Below the pieces are notes generated by a model. That model made no database searches. It saw only the letters and a list, made by a program, of their open reading frames with translations, and was not told where the DNA came from. This document shows, one piece after another, positions 46,013-57,334 of a DNA stretch of 64,000 bases. Both the position numbers and the translations under genes were made by a program. The stretch is from Aspidapion aeneum (taxonomy: Eukaryota; Arthropoda; Insecta; Coleoptera; Brentidae). The DNA is taken from NCBI GenBank assembly GCA_963576565.1, contig OY755038.1, positions 134,991,348-135,055,347 of the forward strand, written 5' to 3'. The stretch's first letter is position 1, and each line of letters opens with the position of its first letter.

Positions 46013-46088
<76 letters not shown>

Positions 46089-46089
46089 A
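44580..46089 (+). mobile_element. 5'-truncated LINE with 12-bp target duplication
   Basis: Flanked by TAGATTGATTTT at 44568-44579 and 46090-46101. It starts within the RT (AAAAAGCGGTAAATCTGCC) and ends in a long AT microsatellite. Same lineage as the LINE at 316-2365. Truncated 5' end plus long target duplication is the normal outcome of target-primed reverse transcription. Confidence 0.9.
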
Positions 46090-46091
46090 TA
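46017..46091. repeat. AT microsatellite at LINE 3' end
   Basis: About 75 bases of almost pure (AT)n with one interruption (ATATTTATAT). Starts 10 bases after the LINE stop, so it is probably an expanded 3' tail. Confidence 0.92.
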
Positions 46092-46101
46092 GATTGATTT
46101 T

Positions 46102-47390
46102 CGGTGTGACTTTAGTATGTTTGAAAATGATAAGTTGGGTTTTTCATTTTCTAATTAATTTCCATTTAATTTTATTTTACTTTCCAATAAATTGTAAGCT
46201 GGCTTTACACAATTTTCAAAAACTAAGAACAGCAGCAAAACAAAGTAGGTTAATATTGATGTCATTGTTTAAAAATTAGGCATCTTTGCTTCAAAACACT
46301 TGACACTATGTAAGTGCAAATGTTTTAAAATTTGACCAATTTAGGTTTTTATTGAATTTCATGCACACATAGGTGGCGATAGACGACTTTAAAGTGCATG
46401 AATCAAAACAAACAAAATAAAACAATCTTAGTTGATAATAAAATTTTAAATAAAATTATGTCTTATTATATTCCAATTAAAGCGAATCACAAAAAAAAAT
46501 TAACAAAAATGACAGTTGATGGTTGATGGTTGCTTCAATCGACTCTTTTTGATGTTATGAAAATAAAAAACTCTCTTGGGTGAGGAACTCATTTCTGATT
46601 TTTCCAAAACTACTAAATAAGAACTACTTAGAGTCCAAGTAAGCAAGGGCTTGCTTCGAAAATATGAAAAAAATTTAAAAAAAATACTTTAAAATATTTT
46701 AGGTATAACATACTTTTTTTTCAATTTAATAAGTTGACAAAAAAAACAAAAGGTATTTTAAACGATAAGGTTCGTTAGATAATGCAAGAATTAAAATTAG
46801 CAAATAATTTTAAATAATAATAATAATATTATTAATAAATGAAATAATGCTTGCTAATAATATACCAAAATTAACACTGACTTTAGAAAGACTAATTTTT
46901 ATGCTAAGTTGTTTTTTCAAACGATCAGCTGGTGATTTAAAAGATTTTATTATTTACACAAAAATTATACATAAATTACTTTTTGTTTATCATTAATGGA
47001 GCCAATCATGTATAGGCCTTAGTAACAACAAAATTACTTAAAGATGATAATAGAAATAAAAATAATACAAAAATAATAATTTAGGTGTTCTTGATTAATG
47101 CTATACCTGTGTACTGGTATATAATATTATAATGACGTCATAGTGTTGAAATATTTTAATTTTATCGATAAACTAGGACAGCAAACAAAAAGGAAGAAAC
47201 TGACAAAAAAAACAAAACATTTTTAGAAAAAGACAACACATTCTTGTGATTTATCATAGTTATATAGTCATAGTTGTTTAAAATAGTGTCGATTTTGAAA
47301 AAAAATATCAACATTTATCCTCAAAATGGAATTTACTTGGCTTAATTGGTACAGACTGTACTTAAAGTTCGTATAGTCAAATATTTGTAG
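46102..47390. other. AT-rich interior sequence, no gene seen
   Basis: Nothing recognisable beyond short A and T runs. Confidence 0.5.
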
Positions 47391-50340
47391 GTGGTAGACG
47401 CTTTTTACTCATTGGACGTCGACCGGTGAGATACCATCATGCCAGAAGTGAGTAGCGCTAAGTGGTATCACCACGTTCCGCTACTGCGCTGGCAGTCCGG
47501 TTCCAACAATGAGTAACAGATAGCATGATGGCGCCTCCAGGATCAAAATATTCCGGAGGTAAAATACCCGACCACTCGGATCTCCGGGCGTCGGGTGATC
47601 CTGGGGGTCCTTCATGCAAAGATATTAAAAGAAGACCAAAAACTCAACTCAGAATTAATTTTAGCAATATAAGAGGATTAAGTACCAACATGAATTCAGT
47701 TCACCAACATCTTGAAGAACAAAAACCTGACATCCTTGTTCTCACTGAAACTAAAATCTGTTCTGCAACACCTATTGTGAACTATCTTTATCCCGGCTAT
47801 GACCTACACCACCGATTTCGACATAATTTTGGGATCTGTGGGTACATTAAAAATGACCTTTCATGTCATCGAGAGGAGAAGCTAGAACCAGCGAACCTCG
47901 ATATCATATGGCTGAAATTCACCTCAAAGTCATCGACCAAGTTCATTTGCTGCCTCTACCGACCGCCAAGTAACACCGAGTATTAAAACTTTTTTGCGCC
48001 ATTATCCGAAAACTGTGATAGTATACAGTCTAACAATCCACATGCGGAAATTGTTTTTTTAGGCGATTTCAACGTCCACAATATACCCTGGCTAAAACAC
48101 CACAACAAAACAGATAATGAAGGCAGGGAAGCAGAAGCTTTTGCCATAAGTTGTGGTCTAACGCAGCTTGTCGATGAACCTACCCGTATCTCAGAAAGGG
48201 GTGAATTTGCAGCGCTTTTAGACTTGTTCCTAACTACAAATCCTGACTTATACACAATTCAAGTAGATCCCCCACTTGGTTCATCCGATCATAAACTTAT
48301 AAGAACAAAGTGCGAAATGTTCATACCGCCAAGCCAACAATCACTTCCTCGTAAAATGTGGCACTATAAATCGGCAAAATGGAATGACCTTAAACAGTTT
48401 TACCTGGATTTTCCATGGCAAGAGGTTTGCTTTAAAACAGCTGATCCCACTATTTGCTGTAATGAAATAACAAAAGTAATCTTATCTGGAATGGATGCAT
48501 ATATCCCACATACAATAAAACGCAGAGCTAATGGAAAACTTTGGTTCAACAGCCAGTGTCAAATGGCTGTACAGAAAAAACACAGAGCATATAACCTTTG
48601 GAAACGACAACAAACCGCTCAAAACCACACAGAATTTATAAAGGCCAGAAATAGTTGCAAAATTACTATTGACGCCGCCAAAGAAACATACAATCAAAGA
48701 ATAAAAAGTAGTTCTAGGTCCTTTTGGTCTCTTGCAAAAGCCGTTGGATCAAGCTTCACCAAGTCATCCATACCACCAGTTACAGATAAAAATACTCACT
48801 TAGCCACAACATCAGAGGAAAAAGCCAATACGCTGGCCAAAATCTTTTCCTCCAACTTAAACCTAACAGTGCCAAATGGAAAAACTCCACCGTTCATTGA
48901 AAGGGTTTCCCACAGTATTCCAAAGGTACCCTTTTGTCACAGAGAAATACGAAAATCCCTTAAAAAGTTGGATACAAACAAAGTAATGGGTCCAGATGGC
49001 ATTCCCGCGATAGTACTCAAAAATTGTGCTAGCGAACTCACCCCAACTTTTGCAAAATTATTCAATTTATCTTATAGGCAAGGAGTATATCCATCATCAT
49101 GGAAGTCTGCCGCAGTACAACCCATTCCAAAGAAAAGAAAAAAGACAGATCCGTTAAACTATAGACCAATTGCTCTACTTCTGGTGATATCAAAAGTAAT
49201 GGAAAGAGTTGTGAACAATCACCTAACCAAGTACTTGGAAAAGTACAAAATTATCAACGACAAGCAATACGGATTTTGAAAATATAGGTCAACTGGCGAT
49301 TTCCTTACATACGTCACTCACTTATGGCAAAAAGCGATTGAGTTGCGAGGTGAAACAAGAACAATTGCCAGATATATCTAAAGCATTCGATAAAGTCTGG
49401 CATGAAAATCTGCTTAACAAGCTCAAAGGAACGGGATTGTCGCCGAGACTCTGCACTTGGTTTGAAAGGATAGATCCATTTATGTTGCACTGGATGGCCG
49501 GAACTCCAACTCTTACCAAATAAATGCTGGGGTGCCACAGGCAGCAATCCTTTCGCCAACACTTTTTCTGATTTACATAAATGACCTCATAGATAAAACA
49601 GTAAATCTACTTTATTGCTTTGCATATGATGGCAATGTAGTCTCCTCAGTCATACCACCCACATGTCTCTCCGCACGTGAATTCCATTACCTTAGACTAA
49701 CTGAAATATCACAGATAAATAACGACTTGGAGATAATAGAGGACTGGGGCAACAAAAACCTTGCACAGTTCAACGCGCAGAAAACCCAAGCAGCCCTGTT
49801 TTCAAAAAAGACCAGCACCGGTGAGCCAAATATCATGCTATCTGGAAGTGCTGTCGCATTGCTGAGCCAGTTGAACATCTTAGGAGTCACTGCAGAGACC
49901 AACATGTCTTGGCATAGTCACGTGGCAGATATAGCTAAAAGGGCGTCCCAAAAGCTTGGGGTGCTATTTCGTACAAGACATCTGTATACCCCAAGCCAAC
50001 TGCTGACACTCTACAAAGCCCAGATTCGACCAACTATGGAGTACTGCTCACATATATGGAGTGCGGCACCCAAACATACCTTAATGCTTTTGAACACCGT
50101 GCAAAAACGAGCTATCAAGCTGATCAATGACCCCGCACTTACCCGTAGCTTGAATCGAAGAACTGTGGGCGATTTATTTCTCCTCTACAGGTATTATCAC
50201 GGAAAATGCTCTGAAGAGTTGGCACCGTTTCAAAACCAAAACACACCAACATTTCCGCGCACTTGCCGCTTCTCGTGATAGGGATCTCCTTGCGAGTGCG
50301 CATACCCGTAAAAAAAATCCATATAGGAGAAAAACATAAA
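47391..50340 (+). mobile_element. LINE (Jockey/CR1-type endonuclease-RT), decayed
   Basis: The GC-richer leader (about 47391-47524) precedes an endonuclease-RT polyprotein running to 50278. No separate ORF1 is seen. Boundaries are estimates: no clear target duplication was found. Confidence 0.82.
47525..50278 (+). pseudogene. LINE endonuclease-reverse transcriptase with mutated active site
   Basis: The endonuclease begins INFSNIRGLSTNMNSVHQHL and DILVLTETKI (47640-47760); TAA at 47984-47986 is in frame, then VFLGDFNVHNIPWL and LGSSDHKLI. The open stretch 48224-49279 carries the linker and first RT blocks (NKVMGPDGIPAIVLKN, NYRPIALLLVISKVMERV). It ends in a TGA, and a frameshifted, shortened section (ISKAFDKVWHENLLNKLKG) follows. 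From 49532, PQAAILSPTLFLIYINDL is followed by LYCFAYDGNVV: the FADD box has Tyr in place of the first Asp. RT thumb and C-terminus continue to 50278. Confidence 0.87.
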
Positions 50341-53300
50341 AAATTAAATATTGTTTTCTTGACAAACAATACAAAAACTCAAAATTAGTTATTGTTATGT
50401 TATTAATTTAGATAATATTGATTTTATCCATTTATAATATAATGAGAAGAAAAATATAGAAAAATGTATCTTAGCAATGTTAAGATTGCTATGATAATAT
50501 CCAATTGGATTCAAGAATGACTTCAAAAATGTTTAAAAAAATATTTGTACATAAATCGAAAAAAATTTTAACCGTTGAGGGCGTAGTTTTATTCGGTTTG
50601 TGGGATCTTAGAAAGTCAGAGTCTACGCATTGACTAGGAACAAATGATCTTATAATATCTTTTTAAATAATGACCCCAAAAATATACTATATGTAATCAA
50701 TTTTGCGTTAATATTTTAACCAATAGGTGTTGATTTACTATAACACACATATCCATCACAAAACAACAAAACCAAAAGGCATGTGTGGATTTTAACAAAA
50801 AATAAAATGATATTTTGTTTTTTTTAAATATTACCAAAGTAAAAAAAACAATTAAAAGTTTACAAAATATCTAAAATGTTCTGGTCACTAGAAAAAAAAT
50901 TAATTTACCAAAATAATAAAAAGTTAAGTCATGGACTTTTTCCGTGTAACACAAAAACAAGATTAAAATTACATATCTGATAGATGATTGATGCAGATAT
51001 TATCTGAAAACGATACTATTTGAAAAGACACATTTTATTTCTACTAAAGCAAAGTACAAAAGAGATTAAAGAATTACGGTATAGTTATCACTTATTACGC
51101 ATAATTAAAAATTACAAAAGTTCTGTACACTTATAGATAGAACTGTGGCCATAACGCGATAGAGACACTGTCCAATGATGGTTATGCCAACTATGCACTT
51201 AGTTTTTATGGTAATTAGTTTGACGGGTAACGTTTTACAGAAAAAAAACAGTTGTTTGCTGTACACTAGAAATTTTTTTATACAAAGATTTTATTTACTT
51301 GATTTTAAATATACTCTTCCATTAAGATGTTTTTAATTTAAAACTTTCTAATTCAAATGAGACTTTTTCGTTAGTCTATAGGTGTTATCACTGCTAAAGC
51401 CAAAGACAGTGGTTTTATTTATAAAATTTCAAGACAAAAGAAAATATATAAATTTCATAATGTAAATATTACCAAATGACATAAAGATTAGCTTAAATGA
51501 CTTATCAACCCTATAAAGTAAAAAGAGTAAAAATTTGATCATAAAATTTTGTAATGAAAGAAAATACTTCTTTATTCTGCTGTTCTTGTCTGTTTTTCCA
51601 ATCTCTGATTATTTCTTGATATTAATATCTTTTTTTAAAATATCTCTGATAAAAATATAACGGTTTTCATTTGATATGGCATGACTCAAGGGTCGTCTAC
51701 TCTTATGGTTGTATCTCCTAGGTTTTTTCTATTTCTATACCATTAAACACTAAATTTCTAAAAATCCTAAGTTTTAGTTACTATCTCAAATATTATCTAA
51801 TTAACCTATTTTTAACCGAGTCAGAAAAATTGTCCAAATGTCTACGATAAAACCTGTTTTAAAATAATATCCCATCATCACTTCAACACAGGTTCCTGCA
51901 AAAACATATAGTGACTCTTGTATACCAAATCTAAATCATGTTTCGTCATAATAAAAAAAATAAGTAGCTGCCATTTTAAATTGAAAATTGTATTGTAAAG
52001 TATAAAATTTATTCAACGACAACGCTTTTGTCTCCCTAATTAGAAAACATATGAGACTGTGAGCTCAGCATTTCCGGTTACTGGCCAGATTCCTGAAATT
52101 AGAAGATCACAGGTGTGTATAGAAGAGTTTACTCCAAATCTTATGGTCAAATAAATTTTCCGGTCTATTGTTTACCCAGTATAACTCAAAAATGAGTTCT
52201 CGACATGACGAAATTGAAAATTACCTAGATCTCTTACTGGTATCTACTAGGTGTGACGTCACATTTTATTTGTTTCATAGGTAAAGTTTTACCTCTACCT
52301 TGAATAGTTTTTCCCTAATTTAAATTCCCATTTTTACAAAATTATTTGACTTGAAAGAAACCCAAAAATCCAACCCATATATTTTTCCGCTGTTGTAGAC
52401 CAGTTCACCTGTAGACCAGGTAAGCTATAACGTGACGATTATTAATTCAGTAGTTTTCTTGATAAAGATTGGTTAAAACATTTAACTGACTATACCGTAA
52501 CCCTATGTTTCAAAATTGAGTTACGATATTAGGAGATACGGCAACAAACAAAACGAATATAGACCAATTGAAAATTTTAATTATAGGTATACCATAGAAA
52601 CACCCTCTCGAGTGAAAAAGAAAAATTTTCCCAATTTACTCCACAGCCTTCTTCTCATTTACTGGGGAGTTTAAAATCCAGCTAAAAACACTCATTCCAT
52701 AAAAAAACATTTTATAAAATAATCTATACTATAATGATACAAACATCGAAAAAATTAGTTCACCCTCGTCTTACAAAAAAACAACAAAAGGAAAAGAAAA
52801 CGCGACGATTCCACTTGGCGAATTATTATTGGTCTATTGTTTTATAACATTCCTTATACATCAAAAGATGCATAAATCAAACACAGATCCATTTTGCCAT
52901 ACCATATAGCCATATCAAAAATACGTTAAAAGAAAATTCTAGGACGCTTTAGTTCAAAAATACTTCCCTCTCATATATTTACTCAAAAGATAGAAATATA
53001 GATATATATAGAGAACTCAAAAATTACTAAACAATTTTAAAACAATTAGTTCTTAAAAACATTTAACTTGATGTTTTGGTCACTTACAACCCAATACAAA
53101 ACAATACAAATTTTAAGTTAAAATGCTAAGGCGTTACTTAATTAATTTATGTTATATATGTCTATGTAATGATAGACAGGCTTACTTTTGCAATGTAAGA
53201 GAAAAAATATCTTTAGTGTCAAAATTGCAAATATTGAAATAAAAAAAACTTAAAAACTCAAGGCAAAGATTGTCCTTTTTGACATCGACGATCTAATCTA

Positions 53301-53488
53301 AAAACTCAAGAGAGAGATTGTTCCTTTTGACTTTCAGATTGATCTAGGATCTAGATTAATATTTTTTATAGGTTTTTCAATACGTGTGTAGCTTGAGCAA
53401 TTACAAAAAAAAATTAAAGTTTTTGGCAAAGAATGGGTAGGGGATGAAATGTCAACTACCTCTAATTCAGAAAAATTTATCGTTTATT
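50341..53488. other. AT-rich interior sequence, no gene seen
   Basis: About 3.1 kb with only short open frames and A/T runs. No element ends recognised. Confidence 0.5.
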
Positions 53489-53499
53489 TAAACAACTAC

Positions 53500-53886
53500 A
53501 CTTTCCATTCCATTCCAATGGAAAGTGTCGAAATGGACGCAATAAGAAGATCAATGAGAATATCCAGAAGTAATCATATAAGAAATGAGATCATAAAAGA
53601 AAGAATGGGAATCGAGGGAAGCATAACTGATGACATCACTAAAAGACAACTGATATGGTATGCCCATGTACAACGGATGAGCGACGAAAAATTGCCAAAA
53701 CAATTCCTAGAATGGCAACCAATAGGGCGCAGAAAAAGAGGGCGTCCTAAACTGGAATGGCAGCAGTCAATCCAAAGATCAATGAGTCAAAAAAAAACCT
53801 GACGGAAGATGACTGTCATGATCGAAGGAGGTGGAGAATAGGCGTCGGACAACGTAGAAAAACGTTCTAAACCGACATAGTAGTAG
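53500..53886 (+). mobile_element. Short 5'-truncated LINE copy with 5' inversion
   Basis: Flanked by the 11-bp duplication TAAACAACTAC (53489-53499 and 53887-53897). It holds only the last 120 codons: SVEMDAIRRSMRISRSNHIRNE, WYAHVQRMSDEKLPKQ, RRKRGRPK, with an A-run frameshift near 53795, and the (GTA)n tail. It closely matches the LINE at 316-2365. The first bases, CACTTTCCATT, are an inverted copy of AATGGAAAGTG at 53518-53528, a small 5' inversion. Confidence 0.88.
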
Positions 53887-53897
53887 TAAACAACTAC

Positions 53898-55422
53898 TGT
53901 GTAGAATAAGTCCAAGTACAGCAAAATAGTAATAACACATTAAAAAACAGTCTTTTGAAAAAAAGAAAGTAAGCTCTGATGATAATTGCATAAAAATTAT
54001 TTATTTATTAAACAGGATAAGATAACAGTAAGTTAGCAAAAAAAAACAAATGTACTAAATCTTTTGGTTACCAAGATATTTACGCACGCAAGTTATTATC
54101 TCTGTGTGCAAATAACTTCAAACCCTTGAGATTCAGTGCTATTTACATATGCTAAGAATATCCTGGATGTATGTATCTATCCAACATTTTCTTGGAACAC
54201 AAAGAAAAAACAAAAGAATACTAAAAAAGAAAGAAAACTTAAATTCGTTGGACACTAACACAATGTGCGGTCAAAACTATGAAATAGTTTGATTAACTGT
54301 GCAGAGAAAACTTAACTGAAAAATAATTTATTAACTTTATGCATATAATAACTAGTAAACGTGAGAAAACATTATGTTATTAGCACTTTTCAAAAAAAAC
54401 ATACAGTACGAAGTACGAAGTACGAAGTAGGCCTGGCAAATAGACCTTTCTTTTGGGCTACTTTTTGTTAGCAGTTGATAAAGATTACTATGATAAAAAA
54501 AATTACATTAACAGATAAAACAAATCAAAATTATCGAACGAACTCAAAACTTGAGAAACATTTTCACATATCTTTTAAATCTTAACCTGGACAAAAAAAA
54601 TACTAACCAATAGGTTTAAGTTTTAGTAGTTGTTTTAAATAAAAATGAAGGTTTAAAGCTCAAATGACACGTTTAAGGTTAACAAAAATTGAAACAAAAC
54701 TTCATAGCTAATTAGGTTTTAATTACTTCATGGTATAATTTATAAAAATGAAATCTAGTTTTTATACTCATATAGAATATATTGATTTAAAAAAAAAATT
54801 ATAGAAATTTATGTAAGCGGTTTTCAGTAGCGTACTGTACACGCGGGTCTATTGTGTAACACTGTAAATTACTAATTTTTTTACGTTTTACACGACGTGG
54901 TAGAAACTCATGGTTTTGCCAATATACTTATATATTAACTTACTAGCAAAATTTTAAGAAGAAGAATGATCTAGATCTTACGAAAATGCACTGATCAACT
55001 TTAAAAAGTTTTTATGAAAAACTTTATATCATATAGATATCAAAATACCAATTTTTTTTAGTTTGTAAATATAAATCTTTTATATTTCTTTAATTTAACG
55101 CACAAAAATCGTCAAATGTGATGTGGTTACGAGAATATTCGGAATAATGTACATAAGCCATTATTTTCTAGATTTAGCTGGGCAACTCAAAATTTACCGA
55201 CCGACCTTAGTGATATTTAAATCAAGGAACTGCATTCTTCTAACTAGATTTTTGTTTGAAAAATATTAATTGAAACCTTGTACCCATGAATGAAAAATCA
55301 AATATTGGATCCCCGTGAGCTTACAAGCTACCCACAGAAAAATATAAGAGAAACAAAACTTTTTTGATTTATAAATTCAATATCATAGTTTAATTGATAG
55401 ATACTGTAAAACGTTGTGTTTA
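53898..55422. other. AT-rich interior sequence; short GTACGAA tandem
   Basis: Only feature: about 3.5 copies of GTACGAA at 54405-54430. No coding sequence seen. Confidence 0.5.
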
Positions 55423-55430
55423 CTATGCGT

Positions 55431-55601
55431 CAGGCGCAGATCTACGGGAGGGGAAAAAGGTGAAATTTCCCCCACAAATCTTAAACTATGTTTAATTTTG
55501 ACAAACAGAATACACTGGTCTCGTCACTATACAAAATAGTTTTATGCAATATTTATTATAGTATTTCCTTCCCCAAATAAAGTTCCTATGGTGCGCCACT
55601 G
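55431..55601. mobile_element. hAT-like MITE, 171 bp
   Basis: Ends are CAGGCGCAGATCTACGGG and (reverse complement of the right end) CAGTGGCGCACCATAGG, imperfect inverted repeats with CAG start, as in hAT elements. Flanks are CTATGCGT (55423-55430) and TTATGCGT (55602-55609), an 8-bp duplication with one mismatch. No coding capacity. Assignment rests on TSD length and TIR type. Confidence 0.55.
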
Positions 55602-55609
55602 TTATGCGT

Positions 55610-57196
55610 ACGGACCAACGAAGTAGGTAATGAATAGAGGCTCTCTACAAAACGTTTTTTCCCCAGATGTGTTTGTTTTAAAAATTCCAGACCATTTCTT
55701 TGTGTGTTTGAATTAATAGAAAATGGGCTCTATACAAAACGAGCCATGTGTTTTTCAAAATTATGAAGTGGTCTATTTATAGCCATTATAATGGCCCACA
55801 CGTTTGAAATTGGTAATAAAATAACGAAAATCTAAAATTTCAATGTAGGCCATATTTGTTAAGAAAAAATCTTTATTATACTTAAATTGATTTAAGCAAA
55901 TATACTGGGTATTTTTTTGGACACGTATCTATGTACTTGGTACTTGTCATTACCAATTTATAATAACTTAAAGTTTTTAGCAATTAGCGAAAGCTAATGA
56001 ATTATCAAAATATTCTATATTTGTTTTACCCTACTCTCTTTATAGCGAATGGTAGACTTTTCCAACAGATTTTTGTTTTGGATTTTGTCACGCGATTCTT
56101 GCGATAATTATTTGCAATAATTTTCAGTGGTTGGTTTTGTTTTTCAAAACAGTTTATTTGCTTGAAACAATACACTTTAACACTAATTATTACACTAGTT
56201 AAGTCGTTCAACTAATTTATGTCTGGGTTCCTTACTACTAATCCTATCTAATGATTATTAACCAAAGGGTTTTATATTTGTTGTTTGATTTTAATTAATT
56301 TTATAATTAAGTTAGCTTATTGGTTATGTATAACCTATATTTCCATATTTCCATATTGCGTTTTCCCTTTAACCAGTCTTTAATTATTCAATGGGAATTA
56401 TGATATATTTATTTTAATAATTATTATTTATGTTAAATAATATTATTTTTAAGATTATGTATAAAATTATTACTAACTCAAAATACACGAGTTTTTATTT
56501 TAGGAAAAATATCAAATACCTTTATCCAATTTCCAAGGTCAAGTCAAATTTAGAAAAATAGATTGATTTATCATTATCTTTGATTAAATTTTAGAAACAA
56601 TTATTAGTACTTCTCTTATACAGCATAGAAAAGGTGCTATTAAGCAATCGTTTTAGCTTTTCTGGTGGTTTGGGTTACACCTACATATTACATCAAACAT
56701 GGTACTTTGATCTTATCGAATTTATTTATTTAATTTGTTTACATTTTTAGTTATTTAAAATATGCTACTTAATTTTGCATATCTTTTAATAAAAATCAAT
56801 AATGTACTATATAGTCATAAAGACATGGACATGACCTGTAAACTTGGTCTTTTTCATAAAAATTACAAGAAAATATCTTCGAGCTTTAAACTAATCAAAA
56901 CGATTTCACTGTCACCAACTATGGTGACAACAAATTATCGTTGTAAAACAAAAAAAAACGGTTACGAAAAATCTTTACTGTGTTAGGACATTGATTTGTG
57001 GCTTTCTTTAGCCTTATGCAATAAAAATGCAATGAGATTATGTTTTTTTTTTCAAAAATTACTGTATGGCTTTACAAAATATTATTTCATTTAAGACATG
57101 GTCGATAGCACCGAAACATTTGTTAAATCAATCGTCTTTCTGTCAAACAAATGTATTGTAAACTGGAGACCTTGGGGAAAATAATAAATATAAGTA
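55610..57196. other. AT-rich interior sequence, no gene seen
   Basis: Small open frames (56026-56211 minus, 56762-56986 plus) show no domain and biased AT-type composition. Confidence 0.5.
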
Positions 57197-57334
57197 GTGG
57201 TAGAACCACAAATGAGATGGGCGCACAATTTGAAGAAACATGCGGGAACTAGATGGATGAGCACGGCGTCATACAGAAAAGAGTGGAAGATATTGGAGGA
57301 GGCCTATATCCAAAGATGGATCGAAAAAGGCTAA
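57197..57334 (+). pseudogene. LINE RT C-terminal fragment (RTE/Jockey type)
   Basis: A 45-codon frame to TAA at 57332-57334 contains RWAHNLKKHAGTRWMSTA, YRKEWKILEEAYIQRW and a final EKG. This RW...AG..WM...RxxWxxLxEAYxQxW pattern is the usual C-terminus of insect LINE reverse transcriptases. It is a different family from the other LINEs here. It is preceded by unrelated sequence, so it is a tiny 5'-truncated copy or a remnant. Confidence 0.65.

Noticed and set aside
55165..55200. GATTTAGCTGGG...CTCAAAATT shared with the foldback arms (about 14730 and 19050)
   Set aside because: Match is too short and the surrounding sequence differs; could be chance in AT-rich DNA.
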